NCBI RefSeq assembly: GCF_016863635.1 | Contig: NZ_BOPG01000115.1 | Coordinates: forward strand, 1-51,888 | DNA: 51,888 nucleotides | Source of the DNA: Virgisporangium aurantiacum | GTDB taxonomy: Bacteria; Actinomycetota; Actinomycetes; Mycobacteriales; Micromonosporaceae | Direction of reading: 5' to 3' | In this document: positions 9,164-16,841 of the stretch, one piece after another | Numbering within the stretch: the stretch's first letter is position 1 | Layout of the letters: each line of letters begins with the position of its first letter | Notes under the pieces: model-generated | Databases searched by the model: none | What the model was told of the DNA's origin: nothing | What the model saw: only the letters and a program-made list of their open reading frames with translations | Program-made: the position numbers and the translations under genes

Positions 9164-9277
9164 CCGCTGCCTCTCACGGCCTGCTGACATCGCCGCGGCG
9201 CGCCCTGCACTGAAGGAATCACGGTAGTCAGCGCATCTGCACCACCGCACAGCACATCCGCAAGCATCCCGGGTCAG

Positions 9278-9330
9278 GACCAGCCCCACGCCACAACCCG
9301 GGAGCGACCCGGACTCGCGTGTGGTTGGTC
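9278..9330 (+). promoter_or_regulatory. Two-tier hairpin before the second flavoprotein gene
   Basis: Outer arms GACCAGCCCCACGC (9278-9291) and GCGTGTGGTTGGTC (9317-9330) pair at 13 of 14 positions including one G-T. An inner perfect stem CCGGG-AGCGA-CCCGG (9298-9312) sits in the loop. It ends 19 nt before the GGAGG at 9350-9354, so it could act as terminator, attenuator or thermosensor-like leader. Confidence 0.5.
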
Positions 9331-9359
9331 CGGCCCGGCCACTGTGGCTGGAGGAAGCC

Positions 9360-10709
9360 ATGTTCGAGCCGTCCACACAGATCGCGTCCATTCTCACCGC
9401 CATCGCATCGAACCCGAACGCCGGTGCGGGAATGCGATTGACACAGCAGCGAGAGTCCGAATTCGCAAGCCCGGTGCAGGCACAGCTTGCCGGTATCGCC
9501 GCGGACCCACAGGATCGCACGGTCGCCGACCGGGTCCTGGACGCCTCCTGGTCCGACGCAGCCGGCCAGCTGGCGCTGCTGCGCGCCACCGGCACCGACC
9601 GCGAGGTCATCATCGGTAGCGGGTTCCACGCCGCTGTGTACTGCGCGGTCCGCGTCTTGAGCGGATATCCGAAGCCACTCGTCCTCGAGCGTGGTCCGCG
9701 CATCGGCGGTGCCTTCGCCGTCACCGATTGGCCCACCTTCTACCTCAACTCCCGCAACCGGAGGGGATCCGCGGGCCTTGCCGGCGACCACGGGGCGAGC
9801 CTGAACTACCTGCCTGGCGCGCCGATCCAGGCGGCGAACCTGTCCATGTCGGAGTACCAGACGAACACGGACATGGCGTTTCTCATCCGGCTGACGTTGG
9901 CGCAGTTCGCCGATGTGGTGTCCAATGCACGGGTTGTGTCGGTGATCGGTACCGGCGCCGCGGTGCAGATCGAGATCACCGACCGCGACCCGCTATTCGC
10001 CGGACGGGTGATCGACGCGCGAGGCCTCGGTGACCCGTCCGGTCAGGACGTCGCCAACGGCTCCACGATTCTCACCTTCGACCAGTTCATGCGGCGCATG
10101 GCCGGTGTGTGGCCCCTGCGTGGGCTACGGCGCGTCGCAGTCATCGGCGGCGGCGACTCGGCCAAGTGCGCCGTCGAGTCGTTGCTGGGCATCGCGCCAC
10201 AACCGCCGATGGCCACCGCCGCGCTGGACAGCGTGGACCGTATCGACTGGTACTCGTACGAGGTTCCGATCACCTGCAAGCAGTGGCGCCGGGAGAGCCG
10301 TGGCCGCTACCAGGCAATCGGTCGCTACCTCCGGCCGGACCGGATGGGCGTGCGTCGGCTCACCGTGATCGGCGCCCGGCCACAGCCCATCGCGCTGCCC
10401 GGCCTGGGCCTCATCGAGGGCCGCACCTACGACCTTGTCATCGTCTGCACCGGAAACCGAGAGACGACCATCGACGGACTCGCCTTCGACTCGTTCACCG
10501 AGTACGGAACCCCGGACAGGACAGTCGTCGCACGCAAGCACGAGAACATGCCCGTGTTCCGCATCGGACCCCATGCACGACTGCCATTCACGCCGCAGGA
10601 GCGCGTGAGCGGAATCGCGAACATCCCGGCCAACGCGGTCGCGATGTTCCGGACCGCAACCAAGACAGCCGCGTTGGCGGCGACCCTTCCCGCCGTGACC
10701 CAGGGCTGA
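9360..10709 (+). CDS. FAD/NAD(P)-binding oxidoreductase
   Basis: ATG 9360 is preceded by GGAGGAAG at 9350-9357; the frame is open upstream to 9321 but has no ribosome site there. The 449-residue protein has two dinucleotide-binding folds: REVIIGSGFHAAVYCAVRVL (about residue 80, followed by LVLERGPRIGG) for FAD, and VAVIGGGDSAKCAVESLLG (about 260) for NAD(P)H. This order is that of flavin-containing or ornithine-N-monooxygenase-like enzymes. The segment TDWPTFYLNSRNR after the first fold fits an FAD-contact region. The substrate is unknown. Together with the preceding monooxygenase it forms a pair of flavoproteins on the element. Confidence 0.75.
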   Translation: MFEPSTQIASILTAIASNPNAGAGMRLTQQRESEFASPVQAQLAGIAADPQDRTVADRVLDASWSDAAGQLALLRATGTDREVIIGSGFHAAVYCAVRVLSGYPKPLVLERGPRIGGAFAVTDWPTFYLNSRNRRGSAGLAGDHGASLNYLPGAPIQAANLSMSEYQTNTDMAFLIRLTLAQFADVVSNARVVSVIGTGAAVQIEITDRDPLFAGRVIDARGLGDPSGQDVANGSTILTFDQFMRRMAGVWPLRGLRRVAVIGGGDSAKCAVESLLGIAPQPPMATAALDSVDRIDWYSYEVPITCKQWRRESRGRYQAIGRYLRPDRMGVRRLTVIGARPQPIALPGLGLIEGRTYDLVIVCTGNRETTIDGLAFDSFTEYGTPDRTVVARKHENMPVFRIGPHARLPFTPQERVSGIANIPANAVAMFRTATKTAALAATLPAVTQG

Positions 10710-10801
10710 CGCAACCCCCGCAATCGCGCCGACGAGCTACGGTCTGGGGCCGGTAACCCGGACCCTCCAACCATTCAAATCGATCCCTCCGGGACCTGAT
10801 C

Positions 10802-10844
10802 GGCCGCGCGCCGTCCCCGGGATCACCCCGGATGGCGCGCGGCC
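10802..10844 (+). promoter_or_regulatory. Strong 11-bp hairpin after the oxidoreductase
   Basis: GGCCGCGCGCC (10802-10812) and GGCGCGCGGCC (10834-10844) pair perfectly; a G-T pair and TCC/GGA extend the stem inward. It lies 92 nt after the 10709 stop codon and 27 nt before the AAGGAGG of the leader ORF, so it may be a terminator for the upstream gene or an attenuator for the downstream pair. Confidence 0.55.
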
Positions 10845-10881
10845 CAGCGGTGTCCCGGCGAGTCCTCGTGAAGGAGGACCC

Positions 10882-10935
10882 GTGCGCCGCACGGGACCAA
10901 CCTTCTACCTCGCGATCGCGCAGGCGTCGCGATGA
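10882..10935 (+). CDS. 17-aa leader ORF coupled to the next gene
   Basis: GTG 10882 follows AAGGAGG (10871-10877) and encodes MRRTGPTFYLAIAQASR. Its TGA (10933-10935) overlaps the ATG of the next gene at 10932 (ATGA). The next gene has no ribosome site of its own, so this short ORF probably delivers ribosomes to it. Two small hairpins overlie its start: GTCCTC-GTGAAG-GAGGAC (10862-10879), which pairs the ribosome site, and CCCGTGC-GCC-GCACGGG (10879-10895), which covers the start codon. The peptide has no recognised function. Confidence 0.5.
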   Translation: MRRTGPTFYLAIAQASR

Positions 10936-11207
10936 CCACGACCGATACCACCACTGCCAGCGCTGGGCGCGATCCGGTGACGTTCGCCGAGCACGAGGTG
11001 CTCGACGCGCTCAACTACGCCGCGAACGACATTCTCGACGCGGTCGACGCCGGCGACGAAGGGCTGCGCGACGACATCAACCTCATGGTCAACGCGACCA
11101 TCGCGTACCTGCGCGGCGACGCTTCCGACCTGGACGACGTCGCTGAACGCAGCTACGGCGAGAAACTCGACACCATCCTCGACTGGATCCGGGCGGCGAC
11201 CCGATGA
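10932..11207 (+). CDS. Small acidic hypothetical protein, 91 aa
   Basis: Not recognised. It has about 20 Asp/Glu against 7 Lys/Arg and is predicted to be mostly helical (FAEHEVLDALNYAANDILDAVD). Its stop overlaps the next ATG at 11204 (ATGA), and its own start overlaps the 17-aa leader. The charge is compatible with a DNA-mimic or with a small structural partner; this is only a guess from composition. Confidence 0.6.
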   Translation: MTTTDTTTASAGRDPVTFAEHEVLDALNYAANDILDAVDAGDEGLRDDINLMVNATIAYLRGDASDLDDVAERSYGEKLDTILDWIRAATR

Positions 11208-11495
11208 CCTGGTGGGACGAGCAGTCCGACGAACGCCGTACCGCACTGGCCGAGGCCCTCAAGACGGAGCGGGGTCGGCGGGTATCTGCGGTACGCCGAC
11301 GGGTCGGTGGGTTTCGTCGCCTGGCTCCTGGTCGCCGACCGGACCTGCGTGCGTCATCTCGGCGTGTCCATCTTCGACCTGTCGGACTGGGCATGGCGCG
11401 ACGCCTACGACGCCGGTGATCCACCAGGCGCGGCGGTCCGCGAGACTGTGGCGGCCGACGACATGTTCGGGACGCTGCTCGGCGGAACGAAATGA
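11204..11495 (+). pseudogene. Hypothetical gene split by a one-base frameshift
   Basis: ATG 11204 begins MTWWDEQSDERRTALAEALK and reads well to about codon 25. The coding character then moves to the frame starting at 11280 (GYLRYADGSVGFVAWLLVAD...) and continues to TGA 11493-11495. Skipping one base within 11270-11282 (sequence CGGGGTCGGCGGG) joins both parts into a protein of about 96 residues. Both ends are coupled to neighbours by ATGA overlaps (11204 and 11492), which supports one original gene. A sequencing error, a true mutation or a programmed shift at the G-rich run are all possible. Confidence 0.5.
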
Positions 11496-11638
11496 CCCTC
11501 CAGAGGATGCTGCACGTCGTTCAGTACTCCGGCGGTATTGGCTCGCGGGCCGTTGCGACGCACGTGGTGCCTGTCGGGCCAGCGCGAGACGCCAGGTTTG
11601 ATGTCACGAGATTGCTAACAGTCACCATACTGAGAGTC
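11492..11638 (+). pseudogene. N-terminal fragment 1 of a PP-loop (PAPS-reductase-like) gene
   Basis: ATG 11492 (ATGA overlap with the previous frame) encodes MTLQRMLHVVQYSGGIGSRA. The SGGIGS motif is the pyrophosphate-binding P-loop of the adenine nucleotide alpha-hydrolase/PAPS-reductase superfamily. After about 35 residues the homology ends. The frame runs on without a stop into the zinc-ribbon protein whose own ATG is at 11639. The matching C-terminal part is found far downstream (13595-14317). Confidence 0.55.
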
Positions 11639-12130
11639 ATGGCAACGTCACCTGAAGATCCGGTCCCCATCCCCGCGCCCCGCAATGGCATCTGCCGAAG
11701 CTGCGGCGGCTCCGGCTACGCGGACGACGGACCGCGTCGCACGACCTGCCCCAACTGCGGCATGGAGCTCGGTCCCCGCATGCGGTACTCGGTCCACGGC
11801 ACCGACAGTGCCGACGTGATCAAGGTTATGAAGGAGATCGAGCGGCAGCGGCTCGCCACCCAGAGTCCATGGCGCGCCGGGCTGTTCTACCTGACTTGCC
11901 TCTCCGTCGTGACTGCCCTAGTGCTGGTCGTGGCGCGACTTGTCGATTGGTGGATTTTGCCGATCGTTATGGTCACGGCTCTAGTCTCCGTGGTGGTCCT
12001 CGGCGCCCTGCAACTGCGACAGGACGGAAAGATCACCGAGCGGGGTCTGATCAGTTTGATCGCCGCGTCGTTCAGGACGGCAAAGTCCGTTCTGCCGCAG
12101 TCACAGGGCACGCCGCCCCCGCAGATCTGA
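11639..12130 (+). CDS. Zinc-ribbon membrane protein
   Basis: A 163-residue protein. Near the N-terminus CRSCGGSGY and CPNCG form a two-CxxC zinc ribbon (about residues 17-41). Two hydrophobic spans follow at about 80-102 and 105-125 (YLTCLSVVTALVLVVARLV and WILPIVMVTALVSVVVLGAL), then a short basic tail. ATG 11639 has no ribosome site; the frame is open back to 11492, so it could also be made as a longer fusion with the PP-loop fragment, or from a leaderless mRNA. It sits between pieces of the broken PP-loop gene, as inserted cargo would. The function is unknown. Confidence 0.6.
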   Translation: MATSPEDPVPIPAPRNGICRSCGGSGYADDGPRRTTCPNCGMELGPRMRYSVHGTDSADVIKVMKEIERQRLATQSPWRAGLFYLTCLSVVTALVLVVARLVDWWILPIVMVTALVSVVVLGALQLRQDGKITERGLISLIAASFRTAKSVLPQSQGTPPPQI

Positions 12131-12356
12131 CGCAGGAAGTTGTCGGCACCTCAGGTCGTCGTCGAACTCGGCGCTAGGGTAGTCATACCCCCTCCGCGAT
12201 GACGCTCAGTATGTGAACCCCCGAGACGAGGCAGCCGCCTATCGCGGGTCGAGCGCCCCACACTACCGATGGCCGCTTGAGCTGCGGATAGACCGGGGCT
12301 GCGTTGGCTTACTACACCAGTCAGGCTTAGCTGGCGCGAGGCGACCGCACGCTCTG

Positions 12357-12460
12357 TCTCATGAGACACCTAGATTATGGAAAACGGCGGCATCGGCAGC
12401 TGGGCGGCGACTCAGCGGGTCATTGCCGGCCACGGTGCCTCGAACTTGGTCCCGCTCATG
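12357..12460 (+). repeat. Diverged direct repeat, copy A (PP-loop gene segment)
   Basis: About 104 nt matching copy B at 13587-13690 at roughly four positions in five. Similarity starts abruptly at TCTCA in both copies. It carries the codons for ENGGIGSWAATQRV. The copies flank the antisense DUF2971 gene. Confidence 0.65.
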
Positions 12461-12472
12461 CGAAATGCCTAG
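12377..12472 (+). pseudogene. N-terminal fragment 2 of the PP-loop gene
   Basis: ATG 12377 encodes MENGGIGSWAATQRVIAGHG and stops after 31 codons at TAG 12470. It is clearly the same protein segment as in fragment 3 (NGGIGSWAATQRVIAAHG). No ribosome site is visible. It is a truncated relic at the left border of the DUF2971 insertion. Confidence 0.6.
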
Positions 12473-12489
12473 TCACTGTGGAAGACCGG

Positions 12490-13197
12490 CTAGTAAATTG
12501 GATCGCTTGCTAGGTCAGAGTGTTGCACCGTCCATCCGAAACCATATTGATCCACGAGGCGCCTGATCACTTTCAAGAACCACCCTGGCGCCTCCGGTGA
12601 AACGAAGACCTGCTCAAAAGCCTTCGACAGGTCAACCTTCTCGCGAAGGAACGTGGGCGTGTCCTGCACGTCCAGCATAGCGACCATTAGCCTGTACTCC
12701 TGTTCGTGCTGGAAACTGAGGCGCTTGTGCATATACGGCAATAGAAGGTTCCGCTCGGAGATAAACTGCACCGAATAGTCGGTGTATTCGACAGGAAATC
12801 CGTGGACCTTCTGATCGCCCACTAGGCCGGCAAGCAGGTCGGCCTTCCTAGCCTTGACCGCTATGCCGCGACCTTCACGGTCATAAACGCTCCACATTGC
12901 GGCGGACTCTGAATCGGCAATATGCCAGCAATTCAGAAATACATGCGTTCGCGCATAGGATGCAATCCGAGGGAATTGGTCTTCCATAGTCGCGTAGTGC
13001 TCGCCGTAGATATCTGGACGAAGCGCAGTGTTGGTCGGACCATATGCCCCTTCCCACTTGTCCTGCATTTGATCGACCCGCGCCAGGTGCAATTCCGACG
13101 TCTGAAGTAGGTCGACGAAGCGCGCAAGATCCATGTATCGCCAGAGGGTTGCGTCGTCGCTAAGGGTGTCTTCCAGGTCCGGATGAGTCTCGTGCAC
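12490..13197 (-). CDS. DUF2971 family protein
   Basis: The core fits DUF2971: LWRYMDLARFVDLLQTSELHLARV near the N-terminus, DKWEGAYG, a central CWHIADSESAAMWSVYDREGRGIAVKAR, and FQHEQEYRLMV near the C-terminus. DUF2971 proteins occur often in defence islands and on mobile elements; their biochemical role is not established. The frame is open upstream to 13533, but that part is Arg/Ser-rich and non-family. GTG 13197 is a tentative start, with no strong ribosome site. Codon use is less GC-rich than in neighbouring genes, and the gene is antisense to everything around it. Both point to recent acquisition. Confidence 0.7.
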   Translation of the reverse strand: MHETHPDLEDTLSDDATLWRYMDLARFVDLLQTSELHLARVDQMQDKWEGAYGPTNTALRPDIYGEHYATMEDQFPRIASYARTHVFLNCWHIADSESAAMWSVYDREGRGIAVKARKADLLAGLVGDQKVHGFPVEYTDYSVQFISERNLLLPYMHKRLSFQHEQEYRLMVAMLDVQDTPTFLREKVDLSKAFEQVFVSPEAPGWFLKVIRRLVDQYGFGWTVQHSDLASDPIY

Positions 13198-13586
13198 GGG
13201 TAAAAAATACAGCAATCCGCTCGGAAGGGGGAAAGCTACCCATACGGGTGACGCACTTACCTCGCCGCAATCCGCGCGTCCTCGGCTCCCGCTGGTAGCC
13301 CAGCGAGGGTCATGGACACAACGTTGTTGCGACGGCTGGTGTGCTGGTGCACGAACTACGCCTGCTGCCGCAAGGACTTCGTCTGTAGAGCGACAACAGC
13401 GATGACTGTCGAACCGTGGTAGTCGGCGACGATCAGAACGAATCACCAGCCCGTCTCTCGTAGCGCCGCCGTGCAGCCCAGACGAACCAGGACGGAGCAC
13501 GCTCTGTGCCCACCGGCTGACTTCGGTCACCACCGCGGTCGGCGGCCATGCTCATCGAGCGTGCGTCCCCTCCGTTGGCGCCGGTG

Positions 13587-13690
13587 TCTCAGGAGACATC
13601 CAGATTCTGGAGAACGGCGGCATCGGTAGCTGGGCAGCGACTCAACGGGTCATCGCCGCACACGGCACCGCGAACCTGGTCCTGCTGATC
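13587..13690 (+). repeat. Diverged direct repeat, copy B (PP-loop gene segment)
   Basis: Partner of 12357-12460. Here the segment continues into the long C-terminal part of the PP-loop protein. The CTG at 13607 corresponds to the ATG of copy A. Confidence 0.65.
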
Positions 13691-14317
13691 GCGGACACCC
13701 GGGTCGAAGATCCGGACCTGTGGCGGTTCGTGCACGACAGCACCGCCCGCATCGGAGTCGACCCGACCCTCGTGGCGGACGGACGGACCCCGTTCGAGGT
13801 GTTCCACGACCAGCGGTTCCTGGGAAACTCCCGGCTGGCGCCGTGTTCGGCGATCCTCAAACAGCGTCCGGCCCGGGCCTGGCTGACGGCGCACACGGAT
13901 CCGGCGGACACGATGCTGTACGTGGGCATCGACTGGTCGGAAGCCCGCCGAACGCCGGCCATCGTCAACGGGTGGTCGCCGTGGCCGGTGCGGTTCCCGA
14001 TGTGCGAGCCACCCCATCTGTCCAAACAGGACATGCTCGACGCTGCCCGCGCCGCCGGGCTCACCCCACCACGGCTCTACGAGCTGGGGTTCAGCCACAA
14101 CAACTGTGGAGGCGTGTGCGTCAGGGGTGGGCAGAAGCACTGGCTGAACCTCCTGAACGTCTTTCCTGACAGGTACGCCGAGGCCGAACGCCGCGAGCTG
14201 GAGCTCCGCGCCGAACTCGGCGACGTGGCCATCCTCCGCGAACGCCGCGGCGGGGTGACCCGGCCGCTGGCCCTTACCGAGCTTCGCCGCCGGCACGAGG
14301 CCGCCGCCATTTCCTGA
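13595..14317 (+). pseudogene. C-terminal bulk of the PP-loop (PAPS-reductase-like) gene, start lost
   Basis: An open frame reading DIQILENGGIGSWAATQRV, then LVLLIADTRVEDPDLWRFV, PFEVFHDQRFLGNSRLAPCS, LYVGIDWSEARR, WPVRFPMCEPPHLSKQDML, LGFSHNNCGGVCVRGGQK, and a stop at 14315-14317. The order and motifs are those of phage- and element-borne PAPS-reductase-like PP-loop ATPases; relatives such as DndC act in sulfur chemistry on nucleic acids. No ATG, GTG or TTG start precedes the PP-loop in this frame; the first internal start is a GTG at about 13730, after the catalytic loop. The loop Ser before GG is Asn here. It is therefore probably inactive unless a non-standard start such as CTG 13607 is used. 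Confidence 0.65.
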
Positions 14318-14337
14318 ACCACCGCCTGACCAAACCG

Positions 14338-14395
14338 TGCCGCGACGCGCCTCGGACCCGCCGGCACTGCCGGGCGGCGACGATCCGGTGCGGCA
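14338..14395 (+). promoter_or_regulatory. Nested hairpin before the DUF5983 gene
   Basis: Outer arms TGCCGC (14338-14343) and GCGGCA (14390-14395). The inner arms CCGCCGGC (14358-14365) and GCCGGGCGG (14369-14377) pair with one bulged base. It ends 7 nt before the TAGGAGG of the next gene. Confidence 0.4.
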
Positions 14396-14412
14396 GTTCC
14401 GTAGGAGGCGTC

Positions 14413-14694
14413 ATGCCCAACATTCGTGACCTGCTCGACCTGTCCACCGCCCACCTACCACCGCACGTCTGCGACCGGCTCAGCGCACAGCCAGGCGTGA
14501 TCGCCTACCACACCATTCACGGCTGGCTGCTCCAGGTACCCGACGACCCCGACCAGGCGTCAACCACCAACTGCGAACCCGTCCCCGACGTGGTGCTCGC
14601 CATCCAGCGCTATGCCCGCGCGTTGGGTTGCGACTACGTGTTGTTGGACGGCGAGGCCGACAAGGTCGACCACCTACCGACATGGACCCGGTGA
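14413..14694 (+). CDS. DUF5983-like small protein, 93 aa
   Basis: ATG 14413 has TAGGAGG at about 14401-14407. The sequence fits the DUF5983-type pattern: FxDLSTAHLP-like start (LLDLSTAHLPPHVCDRL), GWLLQVPDDPD in the middle, and IQRYARALGCDYVLLDGEAD near the end, closing with LPTW. Members are small proteins on actinobacterial and other mobile elements; the role is unknown. It lies in the same run as the 14858 gene. Confidence 0.65.
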   Translation: MPNIRDLLDLSTAHLPPHVCDRLSAQPGVIAYHTIHGWLLQVPDDPDQASTTNCEPVPDVVLAIQRYARALGCDYVLLDGEADKVDHLPTWTR

Positions 14695-14857
14695 CCGGTG
14701 ACCAATCAGAGCTGACCGGCGTGGCATTCGCGCCGCCGATGGTCCCCGCGTCATGCCGTTACGGCTGCTGCCTGTGGCGGGGTGCGGCCCACCGCCCGGA
14801 GTCCCGATCGCCACCCAGCCGGGTGATGTTCGCGCACCGAAAACAAGGAGGAATTAC

Positions 14858-15457
14858 GTGCACCACAACGTCAACGAGTCCGCGAACCGGGACCGGGATT
14901 CGCCACCGGCACAGGAGAAGGTCGCGATCCCGCCGATTCCGGTGCGTCTCGCGCACCGTCCCACCCTCGGCGGCCTCGTCGTCCCGTTCATCACCCCACG
15001 CACCTACGACGGGCGGTACCTGTTCGGCGGCGTCGACCCGCGGCGGCAAAGGCAATGCCTGATCCGCCGGCTGTGCAGCGTATGTGGAGACGCGCTGCTC
15101 GCTCGGCCCGTCGACCGGCTCGTGCTGCTGATGCGGTTGTCCGACCTGCCCTTCCGGCGCACCAGCGAACCCGCCCTGGATCCGGTCTGCGCCGCCTACA
15201 CCCAAGCCGCCTGCCCGATGGTGGCCGGCCAGCTTTCCAACTACCGGTCCGTCCCGATGCGGCTCGGCGTCGGGATGGCCCCGGCGGCCGACCAAGCCGC
15301 CCGGCTCGGCGCGACGGCCGAGCCCTGGTTCGCGGTCTGGCTGCCCCGTTACGACACCGTCATCGAGCCGCGAAACGGGCAACCAGCCGCCTCATACGCA
15401 GGTATCCGGCCGCTGCGCATCCGACCCATCACCTGGCGGCACGTTGTGCCGTGGTGA
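14858..15457 (+). CDS. Hypothetical protein with Cys cluster, 199 aa
   Basis: GTG 14858 has a near-perfect AAGGAGG at 14845-14851, so the longer upstream frame (from 14753) is not used. After a polar N-terminus it reads IPVRLAHRPTLGGLVVPFITP, then a likely zinc-binding cluster CLIRRLCSVCG at about 66-76 and a second Cys pair in DPVCAAYTQAACPM. Similar proteins occur on actinobacterial mobile elements without assigned function. A small hairpin CACCC-AGCC-GGGTG (14812-14825) precedes the ribosome site. Confidence 0.65.
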   Translation: MHHNVNESANRDRDSPPAQEKVAIPPIPVRLAHRPTLGGLVVPFITPRTYDGRYLFGGVDPRRQRQCLIRRLCSVCGDALLARPVDRLVLLMRLSDLPFRRTSEPALDPVCAAYTQAACPMVAGQLSNYRSVPMRLGVGMAPAADQAARLGATAEPWFAVWLPRYDTVIEPRNGQPAASYAGIRPLRIRPITWRHVVPW

Positions 15458-15691
15458 CCGGCACCGCCGAGCGGCGCCGCGGCCGCGCGGCTTGTCGCAA
15501 TGTCGACGCCGAGACGAACCGATCCCTCGCCCGCGACTGAAGGCGAACGTCACGGTGTCGGCGTCCCAACTGACCGTCTGTCACCGGCTACGCCATGTCC
15601 TCACCCCGGAAGGCGCAGACATCCGTCGCCGGCTCCAGCGACGACGCGCCAATCGCGCCGGGGTCACACGAAATTCTTGAGGGGAACTGTG

Positions 15692-16723
15692 ATGTCAACA
15701 AGCTCCAACCGCCACGTGCTGTGGCTGGACAGTCCGGCCGAGTTGCTCGCCCTGGTTCCGTACGTGATCGGCTACCACCCCACCTCCAGCCTCGTCGTAG
15801 TCGCCTTGGCCGACCAGCGCGTGCTCGTCGTCGCCCGCCTTGATCTGCCCACCACCGACGAAGAGACGCAAGAGGTGCTGGCCTCGGTCCACCGTGCCGC
15901 CGACGTGGCCAGCGAGGAGGGCGCGACCGCCGCGATTCTGATCGGCTACGGCCCCGACGATCTCGTACGGCCCTGCATCGAGGCGATCACCGACCTGTTG
16001 ACGCCACGATCGTTGCCCGTCATCGAGGCGCTGCGAGTCGCCGACGGACGGTACTGGTCCTACCGGTGCGACAACCCGGCCTGCTGCCCGCTCGAGGGAG
16101 CACCGTTCGACCCATCCACCAGTGCTGCCGCGGCAACTGCGACCGCCGCCGGAATGGTCGCCCTGCCCGACCGCGCGGCGGTGGCCGATCGGCTGGCCCC
16201 GGTCACCGGCGACGCCCGCGACGCGATGACCCGGGCCACCGGCGCCGCCATGCACGCCATAATCGATGTTGTCGAGACTTTCGTGCCCAACGCCCCCGAG
16301 GACGAGGACACCCGAGCCACGCGCCTCGGGGTAGCGCTGCTGCTGGTCGGGCTCAAGAGCCTGATTCTGGCAGAGAAGTTCTACGAAGCCGGCACGCCCG
16401 TCGACGACGTGGATGCCGCGATACTGACCGTGCTACTCACTCTGCCGTCGATACGCGCCGCCGCAGCCCGGCGCACAACCGGACAGCCGTGGGAAATCGA
16501 CATGTGGGTCGACCTGGTCCGCCGCGCCGAGCCGACCCTCACCGCCGGCCCAGCCACCATTCTCGCCGTGTCCGCGCTCCACGCCGGCGACGGAACTCTC
16601 GCCAACCTCGCCGCGGACCGGGCTCTGCAAGCCGACCCGACCGACAACCTCACCAACCAGATAGCCACGGCTGTGGCCGCCGGCGTCGACCCGCGATCGG
16701 TCGCCGCGCTGCTGATCAGCTGA
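15692..16723 (+). CDS. DUF4192 family protein
   Basis: ATG 15692 follows GAGGGG at 15679-15684. The 343-residue protein starts with the DUF4192 signature: LDSPAELLALVPYVIGYHPTSSLVVVAL. Later come WSYRCDNPACCPLEGAPFD with its conserved cysteines, and a helical C-terminus ending in AVAAGVDPRSVAALL. The family is widespread in actinobacteria, both chromosomal and on mobile elements, and has no known activity. The frame upstream to 15500 is open but low-complexity, and is rejected. No signal peptide is seen. Confidence 0.8.
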   Translation: MSTSSNRHVLWLDSPAELLALVPYVIGYHPTSSLVVVALADQRVLVVARLDLPTTDEETQEVLASVHRAADVASEEGATAAILIGYGPDDLVRPCIEAITDLLTPRSLPVIEALRVADGRYWSYRCDNPACCPLEGAPFDPSTSAAAATATAAGMVALPDRAAVADRLAPVTGDARDAMTRATGAAMHAIIDVVETFVPNAPEDEDTRATRLGVALLLVGLKSLILAEKFYEAGTPVDDVDAAILTVLLTLPSIRAAAARRTTGQPWEIDMWVDLVRRAEPTLTAGPATILAVSALHAGDGTLANLAADRALQADPTDNLTNQIATAVAAGVDPRSVAALLIS

Positions 16724-16765
16724 TAGACACCTCGGCTACCCCGACAAATCAACTCGCCCCGACAG

Positions 16766-16815
16766 GGACCGCGCCACTGTGCGTCCGCCTGTCCGGCGGG
16801 CGCACAGAGCGGTCC
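16766..16815 (+). promoter_or_regulatory. Long imperfect hairpin before the ArdA-like gene
   Basis: Three paired blocks: GGACCGC with GCGGTCC (16766-16772/16809-16815), CTGTGCG with CGCACAG (16777-16783/16801-16807), and CCGCC with GGCGG (16785-16789/16795-16799), loop TGTCC. It ends 12 nt before AAGGGAG (16828-16834). It is the largest hairpin in the block. Confidence 0.6.
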
Positions 16816-16841
16816 TTGGAACATCCGAAGGGAGATCCGCC

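Noticed and set aside
12131..12356. Possible gene or tRNA-like attachment site between the zinc-ribbon gene and repeat copy A
   Set aside because: Only short frames without start signals; no cloverleaf pairing or CCA-like end could be built by eye.
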